The notes under the pieces are model-generated. The model made no database searches, was not told the DNA's origin, and worked only from the letters and a program-made list of their open reading frames with translations. Shown here one piece after another: positions 1 through 7,593 of a stretch of DNA of 64,000 nucleotides. Source of the DNA: CAZYFH01 sp965249175 (GTDB lineage: Bacteria > Acidobacteriota > Vicinamibacteria > Vicinamibacterales > UBA8438). Made by a program: the position numbers and the translations under genes. Position 1 is the first letter of the stretch. Each line of letters begins with the position of its first letter. The DNA lies in contig OZ252227.1 of the NCBI GenBank assembly GCA_965249175.1, positions 2,356,001-2,420,000 of the forward strand, given 5' to 3'.

Positions 1-351
1 CGGACGATCAGCCGTCAAGAAATCAGGTTCGTGACGAAGGACACGCGCACGAAGCGCACCGTCGAGACCACCTACACGCCGGCGGAGTTCCTGGCCACGC
101 TCGCCGACCACGTCCCCGAGCGCTACCGGCACAACGTTCGCTACTTCGGGCTGCTCGCGCCACGTGTGAAGTGCCGGACGCACGATGCCGTGTTCGCGCT
201 GCTGGGGCAGGAACGGCTGGGAAAACCCAGGCGGCTGCGATGGGCGACGTCGATGCAGAAATGCTTTGGCGTCGACCCGCTGGTGGACCGGGACGGCCGG
301 CGGATGCGCTGGACTCGCCGCGTGTCACCCGCCAACCAGCCCTCGCCGTGA
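1..351 (+). CDS. IS91-type (Y2) transposase, C-terminal part, cut by the window edge
   Basis: The frame is open from base 1 and ends at a TGA at 349-351, so the 3' end is complete and the 5' part lies outside the window. The visible 116 residues match the C-terminal part of IS91-family transposases. They show an EFLATLADHVPERYRHNVRYFG-like block (a conserved helix followed by the RYFGLLAPR motif) and then a basic tail with a KCFGVDPL motif. The HUH nuclease core with the two catalytic tyrosines would be upstream and cannot be judged. An internal GTG at 31 is not a true start, because family similarity continues upstream of it. The next gene downstream is also a mobile-element remnant, so this is probably the worn edge of an island. 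Confidence 0.7.
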   Translation, partial: RTISRQEIRFVTKDTRTKRTVETTYTPAEFLATLADHVPERYRHNVRYFGLLAPRVKCRTHDAVFALLGQERLGKPRRLRWATSMQKCFGVDPLVDRDGRRMRWTRRVSPANQPSP

Positions 352-446
352 ACTGACCCGCCGTCTTCGTCCTCCTCAAGCTGATTCGCTGCCCCAGGCG
401 CGAGAATGCCTCCAACGGTCTCCGCAATCCGTCAGCTTCCAGAGAT
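352..446. other. Spacer between two mobile-gene remnants
   Basis: No gene, inverted repeat or promoter was recognised here. Residual coding sequence for the N-terminal arm-binding domain of the downstream integrase may be present in a broken frame, but it could not be reconstructed. Confidence 0.3.
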
Positions 447-1046
447 TTGACCGCCCCCGCCCGGACACGGAGACTCGTCCCGCAACAACTTGCCGCCGGC
501 ATCGACCCTGGCCAGGCTCGCAAGGCCCAGAAACTCGCGCTCGCGGGCGCACAGAGCTTCGAGGCCACCGCGAGGGAGTGGCACATGAAGTTCTCGGCAG
601 CGTGGGTCCCTAGCCACAGCGCTCGCATCTTGCGGCGTCTTGAGAACGACCTGTTCCCGTGGCTCGGCAAGCGACCCGTGGCCGACATCACGGCGCCCGA
701 GTTGCTCTCGGCGTTGCGCCGGGTCGAAAGCCGGGGCGCGGTGGAAACCGCCCACCGAGCCAAGCAGAATTGCGGACAGGTCTTCCGGTACGCGGTCGCC
801 ACGGGCCGCGCGGAGCCTGATCCGACCGGCGATATTCGTGGCGCCCTACCTCCGTCCAAGGCACGGCACCACGCCTCCCTCATAGAACCGAAGCGCATCG
901 GTGAGCTGCTTCGCGCGATCAACACCTACGAAGGGCACTTCGTGACGAAGTGCGCCCTGCGGGTCGCCCCTGCCGGACGACGCGGAGTGTGGCGACGCCG
1001 ATCGTCAGTGGCCACCCTTGGGAACAACCGTGTGCTATTGCCCTAA
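447..1046 (+). pseudogene. P4-type tyrosine recombinase (phage integrase) remnant
   Basis: The 199-residue frame begins at a TTG. It contains the part of a P4-family integrase between the N-terminal arm-binding domain and the catalytic domain. Recognisable motifs are QLAAGIDPGQARKAQK, SFEATAREWH, RILRRLENDLFPWLGKRPV, the I-T-A-P-E-L-L core-binding helix and QVFRYAVATGRAE. Similarity stops at ALRVAP (about 960-976), where an intact enzyme would continue with a VRPGELR-like motif and the R-H-R-Y catalytic residues. Here the sequence runs into an unrelated reading. The usual length is about 400 residues, so both the DNA-binding N-terminus and the catalytic C-terminus are missing. It cannot be an active integrase. 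No tRNA gene or attachment repeat was found beside it. Confidence 0.8.
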
Positions 1047-1153
1047 GTACTGACTTGATGGACGTTGCGAAGACGTCACTCGGCGGCCCCTAGTTTTTCT
1101 GTTTACCCTCTATGTGTTTAGTGCATGTCGAAAGCCGTGCCGAACGCAATGAT

Positions 1154-2830
1154 ATGCTGAGCGACGTGCGGTTTACGGCCACCGGCGTCGTGGGCGCGAC
1201 GTTGATCGTGACGGCCGTCGCCTCTGCGCAGCCGCTGCTCGAGCCGACCGCGGGCGAAGCGACGTTCAACGTCTTTCTTCGCTCGACGCCCGTCGGTTTC
1301 GAACGCACCGTCGTGAGCTGGACCTCCGACGGCTGGACCATTCGTGCGAACGGTCAGATCTCGGCACCGATCGATCTCCAGACCCGGCTCTTCGAGGCGG
1401 TATACGACACGTCGTGGCGTCCTCGGCAGCTGACGATCGAAGGCACGCGGTCGGAGACGACGTTTGCGCTCCGCACGACCTTCGCCGACGGCACCGCGGC
1501 CAACGAGGTCGAGCAGGGCGCTCGCCACACGAGCAACCAGGATTCGGTCGACCCCGAAGCGGTGGCTCTCCCCTCCCTCTTTTTTGCCGGCTATGAAGCG
1601 CTCGCCGTCCGTCTGAGCGTGACCGAGGCTGGCGACGAGCTGCCGGTCTACATCGCGCCGACCGGCCAGATCAGCGTGCGCGTCGACGACGTGCTCGTGC
1701 GAGATATCCAGACGGCCGAGGGAACGCTGGAGGCCCGGATCCACCGCATCACGTTCATGGAGCCGCAGCAGCCGCTTGCGGCCGAGGTCTGGACCGATGA
1801 GGGGCGACGGCTGCTGCGGGTCAGTTTCCCGTCCGTAGGTCTCGATGTCGCCCGGGACGACGTCGTGACGGTCTCGACTCGATTGACGAGCCTGAGATTG
1901 CCCGGCGACGAGGACGTGCGCGTCCCATCCAGCGGGTTCAGCCTCGCCGCGACGGTGACCACGCCCAGCGGTCGCGATCCACCCGCCGGCGGTCGTCGGC
2001 CGGCCGTCGTGCTGGTACCCGGTTCAGCGCCCGTCGATCGGGATGCCACGATATTCGGCGTTCCCATCTTCGGTCACCTGGCGCGCGGTCTTTCGGATGC
2101 CGGGTTTATCGTCGTTCGATACGACAAGCGCGGCATCGGGCAGAGCGGCGGCCGACCTGAATCCGCCACACTGGCCGACTACGCCGAGGACCTGCGCGAG
2201 GTGGTCCGATATCTCGACGACCGCGATGACGTGCACCGCGATCAGATCGCCGTCGTGGGTCACAGCGAGGGCGGCTGGGTCGGCCTCCTGGCGGCGGCAC
2301 GCGAGGACAAGATTGCGGCCGTCGCGCTGCTCGCGACGCCAGGAATCGGCGGCGCCGACCTCGTCCTCGAGCAGCAGCAGAGCGAACTGACGCGTCTCGC
2401 GGTTTCGGAAACCGAGCGACAACAGAAGAGCGACCTGCAGCGCCGCATCCATGCGGCCGTAACCGGCGACGGATCGTGGGACGACGTTCCCGATGCGTTG
2501 CGGCGCCAAGCCAATACCCCGTCGTTCAAATCGTTTCTGGAATTCGAGCCAGATGCGGCGATCCGGCGGGTGCGGCAGCCGATGCTCGTGGTCCAGGGCG
2601 AGCTCGACCAGCGGGTCCCCGCCTACCACGCCGACCGCCTCGTTCGAACGGCGACCGCCCGGTCGCGACCCGAGTCAACGGTGGCCGTGGTCCGGCTTGC
2701 GGGGCTCGATCATCGGCTGACGTCGGCGACCTCCGCCGTCGTCGAACCGATCGTCGGCGCGGCCGACCCTCAGGTGGCCCCGCGCGTCATCGAGTCGCTC
2801 GCCGACTGGCTGAGGCAAGTGTTCCGCTGA
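1154..2830 (+). CDS. Secreted alpha/beta hydrolase (dienelactone hydrolase / S9 peptidase-like)
   Basis: This 558-residue protein has an N-terminal signal sequence (hydrophobic stretch ending VASAQP), then a beta-rich region of about 270 residues. An alpha/beta hydrolase domain with an oxyanion region (RYDKRGIGQSGG) follows. The nucleophile elbow GHSEGG puts the catalytic serine at about residue 371. The acid is probably the Asp in GELDQRVP and the base the His in GLDHRL. The start at 1154 is preferred over an in-frame ATG at 1112 because it places the signal peptide at the N-terminus. The family cleaves esters or peptides outside the cytoplasm; the substrate cannot be told. It is the only apparently intact non-mobile gene in the first 9 kb. 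Confidence 0.8.
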   Translation: MLSDVRFTATGVVGATLIVTAVASAQPLLEPTAGEATFNVFLRSTPVGFERTVVSWTSDGWTIRANGQISAPIDLQTRLFEAVYDTSWRPRQLTIEGTRSETTFALRTTFADGTAANEVEQGARHTSNQDSVDPEAVALPSLFFAGYEALAVRLSVTEAGDELPVYIAPTGQISVRVDDVLVRDIQTAEGTLEARIHRITFMEPQQPLAAEVWTDEGRRLLRVSFPSVGLDVARDDVVTVSTRLTSLRLPGDEDVRVPSSGFSLAATVTTPSGRDPPAGGRRPAVVLVPGSAPVDRDATIFGVPIFGHLARGLSDAGFIVVRYDKRGIGQSGGRPESATLADYAEDLREVVRYLDDRDDVHRDQIAVVGHSEGGWVGLLAAAREDKIAAVALLATPGIGGADLVLEQQQSELTRLAVSETERQQKSDLQRRIHAAVTGDGSWDDVPDALRRQANTPSFKSFLEFEPDAAIRRVRQPMLVVQGELDQRVPAYHADRLVRTATARSRPESTVAVVRLAGLDHRLTSATSAVVEPIVGAADPQVAPRVIESLADWLRQVFR

Positions 2831-2840
2831 CGCGGGCAGC

Positions 2841-3229
2841 CTAGGCTTCCTTCGAGACTTCGAAAACGACGCGTCCGAGCCGGACGCGATCACCCTCGGC
2901 GAGCTCTGCCCGGTTCACTCGGCGTTCGTTGATGAACGTCCCGTTCGTGCTTTCGAGGTCTTCAACGACGAGGGTGGGGCGGACCAGCACCGACCGCAGG
3001 CGGTGCAACATCGCCCACGCGGTCTGGTAGGAGCCGATCTCCAGCGTCCGCTGGTGCCGACGCTGTCAGCCCAGCGGAAGGCCGTACCGCTCGGACCGTC
3101 ACGCGCGAGGTCCGGAGCGGGCCGCCGGAGTCCCTAGCCCGGGGCGCGTGTTCACAGCGATTCTTCAGGAACCTGGGAGACCTCCTCGTGTCCTCGGTGC
3201 GAGCCGGGGTACCACGTGGCAAGGGAGAC
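2841..3229 (-). pseudogene. FHA-domain gene fused to a broken IS1595-type transposase
   Basis: Read on the minus strand, about 3055-2841 is one open frame. Its first part (LEIGSYQTAWAMLHRLRS, then VLVRP) is the middle of an IS1595-family transposase. It then switches directly to the C-terminal half of an FHA domain (VEDLESTNGTFINERRV, then GDRVRLGRVVFEV) and stops at a TAG (2841-2843). Further upstream, 3228-3165 reads WYPGSHRGHEEVSQVPEESL in another frame. This resembles the zinc-ribbon N-terminus of the same transposase family, with stops and a deletion in between. FHA domains bind phosphothreonine; the phosphopeptide-binding N-terminal half is gone. Both parts look dead. The IS30 element starts exactly where this remnant ends at 3229/3230. 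Confidence 0.55.
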
Positions 3230-4500
3230 TGATCTTGCCTGGGCGGTCTCATGTGAACGACGCAACATCTCGGCGATCATCCGAGCCACGGGTTCGGAGG
3301 GAGGCCAGATGCGACGTCGACGAGGCGACCATGGCAGGCGACTGAGCCACGCAGACCACGTGGAGATCCAGCGGCGGGTCACCGAGGGCGAGACGTTCGC
3401 GAGCGCGGCGGCGGCGGTCGGCTGTTCGACCAAGTCCATCCAGCGGTTCATGGCGCGCACGGGCGGCCTGATGCCGCGAGCGCGCGCGCGTGCGCCGCTG
3501 CGGTTGTCTCTGGCTGACCGCGAGGAACTGTCGCGCGGGTTGCAGGCCGGCGAGTCGTTCCGCCAGATCGCCGCCCGGCTCGGGAGAGCGGTCTCGACGA
3601 TCTCCCGGGAAGTGGCCTGGAACGGCCATCGCGCGACCTATCGCGCCTGGCGGGCCGAACAGACGGCCGCCCGGCGGGCGCGACGACCCAAGCCGGAGAA
3701 GTTGGCGACCTATCCCCGACTGTGTCGGTACGTCGCGCGGCGGCTCCGCGCGCGCTGGTCGCCGCAACAGATCGCGGCACGGCTCGTCTGTGACTATCCT
3801 GATGATCGCGAGATGCGCGTGTCGCACGAGACGATCTACCGGTCACTGTTCGTGCAGGCCCGCGGAGCGCTCCGGAAAGAGCTCACCACGTGCCTGCGTA
3901 CCGGGCGCACGCAGCGACGCGCGCACAAGCGCACGGAGCATTCCGGTACCGGCCGCCTCCGCCACATGGTCATGATCAGCGATCGTCCCGCCACGGTGGC
4001 GGACCGCGCCGTGCCCGGGCACTGGGAGGGCGACCTCGTCATGGGCAAGGGCGGGCGCTCCGCGATCGGGACGCTCGTCGAACGCTCGAGTCGCTATGTG
4101 GTGTTGTTGCCTCTCCCCAACGGCCGGACGGCCGACGAGGTGCGCCGGGCACTCACCCGGCAGCTGTCTAAACTTCCGGCGGAGCTTCGCCGGACGCTCA
4201 CCTGGGACCAGGGGAAGGAGATGGCCGCACACGCGCAGTTCACGATCGACACGCAGATCGCCGTCTTCTTCTGCGACCCACACAGCCCCTGGCAGCGGGG
4301 CAGCAACGAGAACAGCAACGGCCTGCTCCGGCAATACTTCCCCAAGACCGCCGACCTGAGCGTCTACACACGAACCGAATTGAATGCGGTGGCGCGCCAG
4401 CTCAATAATCGACCTCGCGCAACGTTAGGGTGGTTGAAACCGTCCGAAGTGTTTAGCCGTTTTGTTGCGTCGACCAGTTGAGGCCGCCCGGGCAAGATCA
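3230..4500 (+). mobile_element. Complete IS30-family insertion sequence
   Basis: The element is bounded by inverted repeats. The left end starts TGATCTTGCCTGGGCGG (3230 on). The complement of the right end starts TGATCTTGCCCGGGCGG (from 4500 inwards). Similarity runs for about 38 bases, including CGACGCAACA at the inner edge. A 2-bp direct repeat AC (3228-3229 and 4501-4502) fits the 2-3 bp duplications made by this family but could be chance. The single transposase gene fills the element and appears intact. Confidence 0.8.
3309..4481 (+). CDS. IS30-family transposase
   Basis: The 390-residue DDE transposase catalyses movement of the surrounding element. It has an N-terminal HTH region, a second HTH (LSLADREELSRGL, then STISREVAWNG) and an rve-type DDE domain. 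The acidic residues lie in GHWEGDLVMG, TWDQGKEM and the SPWQRGSNENSNGLLRQY block, where N-E-N-S-N-G is the family signature. The ATG at 3309 is chosen because a GGAGG lies just upstream and because it gives the usual family length; an earlier in-frame ATG at 3216 lies outside the element. The TGA stop (4479-4481) lies inside the right inverted repeat. Confidence 0.9.
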   Translation: MRRRRGDHGRRLSHADHVEIQRRVTEGETFASAAAAVGCSTKSIQRFMARTGGLMPRARARAPLRLSLADREELSRGLQAGESFRQIAARLGRAVSTISREVAWNGHRATYRAWRAEQTAARRARRPKPEKLATYPRLCRYVARRLRARWSPQQIAARLVCDYPDDREMRVSHETIYRSLFVQARGALRKELTTCLRTGRTQRRAHKRTEHSGTGRLRHMVMISDRPATVADRAVPGHWEGDLVMGKGGRSAIGTLVERSSRYVVLLPLPNGRTADEVRRALTRQLSKLPAELRRTLTWDQGKEMAAHAQFTIDTQIAVFFCDPHSPWQRGSNENSNGLLRQYFPKTADLSVYTRTELNAVARQLNNRPRATLGWLKPSEVFSRFVASTS

Positions 4501-4666
4501 ACGCAACACAGCAGCTTTCTCCAGGCGTGGGCCTCCCACGGATCGACCGCATGCGATACGGACCGCCCAGGCCTCCGTATCTTACCGTCGACGGCAGTTT
4601 CGCGTCAGAGCCGCCAGTGTCAAGCCATCGCAGGATACTGACGCCCCTATCTGTCAAGAGATGCGT
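4501..4666. other. Non-coding stretch between the IS30 and IS110 genes
   Basis: No convincing gene or repeat was recognised. The part nearest 4667 probably belongs to the 3' end of the IS110 element, but that element has no obvious terminal inverted repeats and its edge cannot be placed by eye. Confidence 0.3.
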
Positions 4667-5755
4667 TTAGGCGGCCTGCGCGACCTGTTGGCGCATGCGG
4701 AAATCGGTCATGACACGTTGATAGATCTCGCGGGCGAGGAAGCGCTTCAGGCACCGGTTGATCTCGCGTCGGGTCTTGCCGTGCGCGGTCCGACGTGCGA
4801 CGTAGTCGACGGTGGGCTGGTGGTGCCGCATGCGGACGATGACGGCTCGATAGAGGGCGGCATTGGCCTGGCGGTGGCCGCCCCGATAAAGGCGGTGCCG
4901 GCCAGTGTTCATCCCGGACGAGGCGGGGATCGGACACGCGCCGCAGAGCTTGGCGAAGGCAGCCTCCGAACGAATCCGGTCGGGGTTGTCGCCGAAGAGG
5001 ATGAGCATCTCCGCCGCAGTGCCGGCGCCGACCCCGAAGCCCTCACGGAGGGTAGGCGACGTCTCGGTCGTGAGGCGCTCGAGGTGCCGGTCGTGCATTG
5101 CCGTTTCTTCAGCGAGGGCGAGCCACCGGCGGGCGAGCGCCCGGAGGGTGTGCTTGACCGAGGCGGTGAGCGTGTCGATGGGGCCCGGTCGGAATCCGGC
5201 GCAGCGCGTGAGCAAGCGGTGGTCGGTGAGACCTTGGAGGGCTTCCCGCAGCGGTGGTGGCGCGTGCACGACGATCTGCTTGAGCGTGATCATCGCGGCG
5301 GTGCGCGCCTTCACCGCCGTATTCCGTGCAACTTTGAGCTGACGCATCATCTCGACGGCGCCATCCGCTGTCTTGGGGATCGCCGTCGATTGGCCGGCAC
5401 ACACGGATCGTGCGGCAGCCTCAGCGTCGATCGTGTCGGACTTGCTAGCGGCTCGGCGCAGCCGCCGGTCGCCTCGATTGACTTCCACGACACGATGGCC
5501 CGCTCGCCGAACGGCACACGCCAGGCCGGCACCGTAGCTTCCGGTGCCTTCAATGCCAAACGCTCCGATCGGCCCGTGCGTGATGGCCCACTCAATGAGC
5601 GCCCGATAGCCACCGGAATCGGCGCCGAACGATCGATCGCTCAGGCGGATCCCGTAGGTATCGATCGCCACGGCGACATGGACGTGCTTGTGGGTATCGA
5701 CGCCGACGATCACCTTTCGGGCATCGGGTTGGCTCGTTCTGCGGTTGTTGGTCAC
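4667..5755 (-). CDS. IS110-family transposase (RuvC-like DEDD recombinase)
   Basis: This 362-residue protein has the two domains of IS110 transposases. An N-terminal RuvC-like DEDD domain begins with KVIVGVDTHKHVHVAVAID and includes GIEGTGSYGAGLA and the SKSDTIDAEAAARSV motif. A C-terminal Transposase_20 domain includes GVGAGTAAEMLILFGD and the conserved serine region CPIPASSGMNTGRHRLYRGG. The length is normal and no frameshift is seen. Family members are guided by a bridge RNA made from the element's own non-coding end; the region beyond the start codon (5756 onward) is the candidate for that RNA. The stop TTA is at 4667-4669 on the plus strand. Confidence 0.92.
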   Translation of the reverse strand: MTNNRRTSQPDARKVIVGVDTHKHVHVAVAIDTYGIRLSDRSFGADSGGYRALIEWAITHGPIGAFGIEGTGSYGAGLACAVRRAGHRVVEVNRGDRRLRRAASKSDTIDAEAAARSVCAGQSTAIPKTADGAVEMMRQLKVARNTAVKARTAAMITLKQIVVHAPPPLREALQGLTDHRLLTRCAGFRPGPIDTLTASVKHTLRALARRWLALAEETAMHDRHLERLTTETSPTLREGFGVGAGTAAEMLILFGDNPDRIRSEAAFAKLCGACPIPASSGMNTGRHRLYRGGHRQANAALYRAVIVRMRHHQPTVDYVARRTAHGKTRREINRCLKRFLAREIYQRVMTDFRMRQQVAQAA

Positions 5756-5935
5756 GGGGCGCCTCCTTGGGTTGCGGCTTGTGGCTGGCCCGGGTGGGCG
5801 GACAGGACTGTGACGAGCCGTGGTTGCAGCAGGCCCCTATTGGGTCACGGCCCATCCGGTCAGCTGGCTGCCGTACAAGTCGCCGGCGGGCGATGACCGA
5901 CAGATCAGTGGCGAGGACCGTTAGTCAGTCAAGTT
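5756..5935 (-). ncRNA. Candidate IS110 bridge-RNA leader (upstream non-coding end)
   Basis: About 180 bases upstream of the IS110 transposase contain no credible gene. In IS110-group elements with the RNA on the 5' side, this is where the bridge RNA with target- and donor-binding loops is encoded. The region is rich in short self-complementary G/C blocks, but the loops, the core dinucleotide and the left end were not resolved. The coordinates are therefore approximate and the call rests on element architecture, not on a folded structure. Confidence 0.35.
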
Positions 5936-5999
5936 GAGGGTCAGGTCACCATCCACCGGCACCCGGCGGTGTCACCAAGCGACCCCGGCGGGCAGTTGA

Positions 6000-6150
6000 A
6001 TGATGCTCACAGTCAAGTTGGCGAAACTCCGATCGATCGACTCCGAATATATCGAGGTCGAGTTCGAACGCGAGCACAACGTGATGGGCCTGAGATTAGG
6101 GGGGTTGCCCGCAACTTTGACAGTGCCATCGGAGCGATTTCCGACGATCG
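6000..6150 (+). pseudogene. Small unknown ORF interrupted by the IS256 element
   Basis: An ATG-ATG start at 6000 follows directly after an in-frame TGA (5997-5999). The frame encodes about 50 residues with a plausible protein-like composition (SEYIEVEFEREHNVMGLRLG, then GLPATLTVPSERFPTI) and then enters the IS256 element. If the element and one copy of its target duplication are removed, the frame continues for five residues (VKRAV) and stops at 7605-7607. This gives a predicted original product of about 55 residues. No family was recognised and no ribosome binding site is obvious, so it may not be a gene. Confidence 0.3.
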
Positions 6151-7590
6151 GGGGATGTCCCAGTAGCTGTTGAAATTTGAAGCGGCGGCTCTTCACTGGT
6201 CGTGCTATACGACCGGTGACTAAACCGAGGTGCAAGCCTCCCAGCAAGGAGCCGCCATGAAGCAGCAGTCTCGCACAGTCACTCGTCGTCGCCAATCGGA
6301 ATCCCCGTCGGTGCGCCACCTCCCGTTGGTCGAGATCCTGATGGATACCGAGGCTGAGCTCCAGGAGCTGGTCGTGGCCTCGGGCCTGAAGGTGCTCGAG
6401 GCCATGCTCGAAGAGGATCGGGCGGCGGTGTGTGGGCCACGGTATGCGCATCAAGCGGCGCGACGGGCGTACCGGGCCGGGCATGCCCCCAGTCAGGTCG
6501 TGTTGGGCGGGCGCAAGGTCGCGATTCGGCGCCCGCGTGCCCGCCGCGCCGGCACGGAGGTGCCGCTGCCGACCGTGCGGGCGTTCACGGATGCGGACCC
6601 GCTGAACCGGCGGGTCGTCGACCAGAGGCTCATCGGCGTCGCGACCCGCCAGTATGCGCGGAGTCTCGAGCCGCTCGGCGCGGAGATCACCACGCGGGGC
6701 ACGAGCAAGAGTGCGGTCAGTCGACGCTTTGTGGCGCAGACCCAGGCGCAGTTGGACGCGTGGCGCGCGACGCCGCTCGACAACCTCGACCTGGCCGTAC
6801 TGCTGATCGATGGGGTGCACGTCGGCAGCCATTGTATCGTGGTCGCCCTGGGCATCGATAAATCGGGCACCAACCATCCGCTTGGCCTCTGGGAAGGGGC
6901 CACCGAGAATGCGACGGTCTGTCAGGGGCTGTTGACCAATCTCATGAGCCGCGGACTTCGCACCGACCGGAGCCTCCTGGTGATCGTCGATGGGGCGAAG
7001 GCCCTCGACGCCGCGGTGACCCAGACGTTCGGCCGGGCGGCCGTCGTGCAACGGTGTCAAGTGCATAAGGGCCGGAACATCCTGGAGCATCTCCCCGAGG
7101 CGCAGCGTCCGTGGGTGCAGGCGATCCTCACGCGCGCCTATACGAACCGCCACGTCAAGACGGCGACGCGTCTGCTGCAGGACCTCGCGCGTCGCTTGGA
7201 CACCGACTACCCGAGTGCAGCCGCCAGCGTGCGGGAAGGACTCGACGACACCCTGACCGTGCTCGGCCTGGGGCTGTCGGAGCGCCTCCAACGATCGCTC
7301 GCCACCACGAATGCCATTGAGAGTCTGCTCAGCCGCACCCGCCATGTGAAACGGAATGTGAAGCGTTGGCGCGGTGGGACGATGGTGCTGCGCTGGGTGG
7401 CCGCCGGGGTGCTCGAAGCGGCGAAGGGGTTCCGTCGGGTGAAAGGGTGCAAAGATATGCCGGCCCTCGTCGCGGCCCTCCGAGCGCGCGACGCGCGGCT
7501 GGGCCTCGGGGAGTCGTCAGCGATGGTTGCGTAGTCGTGAACCGAGCCGCCGCTGAGTTTCAACAGCGCACGGGACATCCCCGACGATCG
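6143..7590 (+). mobile_element. Complete IS256-family insertion sequence with 8-bp target duplication
   Basis: The element spans 6151-7582 (1432 bp). It is flanked by identical 8-bp copies of GACGATCG (6143-6150 and 7583-7590), the duplication size typical of IS256. The terminal inverted repeats both start GGGGATGTCCC, share GCTGTTGAAA after a 4-base mismatch block, and share CGGCGGCTC further in. The internal transposase is intact. The clean duplication indicates a simple, fairly recent transposition. Confidence 0.93.
6257..7534 (+). CDS. IS256-family (mutator-type) transposase
   Basis: The 425-residue protein matches the Transposase_mut family. The catalytic acidic residues are in LLIDGVHVG, LVIVDGAKALD and the C-terminal TTNAIESLLSRTRHVKRNVK block. 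The C/H motif CQVHKGRNI sits between the second and third. The ATG at 6257 is preceded by AAGGA at 6246-6250 with good spacing, which decides it over the in-frame start at 6230. The length is normal and the flanking repeats are intact, so the element may be active. Confidence 0.93.
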   Translation: MKQQSRTVTRRRQSESPSVRHLPLVEILMDTEAELQELVVASGLKVLEAMLEEDRAAVCGPRYAHQAARRAYRAGHAPSQVVLGGRKVAIRRPRARRAGTEVPLPTVRAFTDADPLNRRVVDQRLIGVATRQYARSLEPLGAEITTRGTSKSAVSRRFVAQTQAQLDAWRATPLDNLDLAVLLIDGVHVGSHCIVVALGIDKSGTNHPLGLWEGATENATVCQGLLTNLMSRGLRTDRSLLVIVDGAKALDAAVTQTFGRAAVVQRCQVHKGRNILEHLPEAQRPWVQAILTRAYTNRHVKTATRLLQDLARRLDTDYPSAAASVREGLDDTLTVLGLGLSERLQRSLATTNAIESLLSRTRHVKRNVKRWRGGTMVLRWVAAGVLEAAKGFRRVKGCKDMPALVAALRARDARLGLGESSAMVA

Positions 7591-7593
7591 TGA

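Noticed and set aside
5926..6020. 11-bp direct repeat CAGTCAAGTTG at 5926-5936 and 6010-6020, a possible attachment or duplication site.
   Set aside because: The spacing and context do not fit the ends of IS110 or IS256, and a single 11-bp match in this region can be chance.
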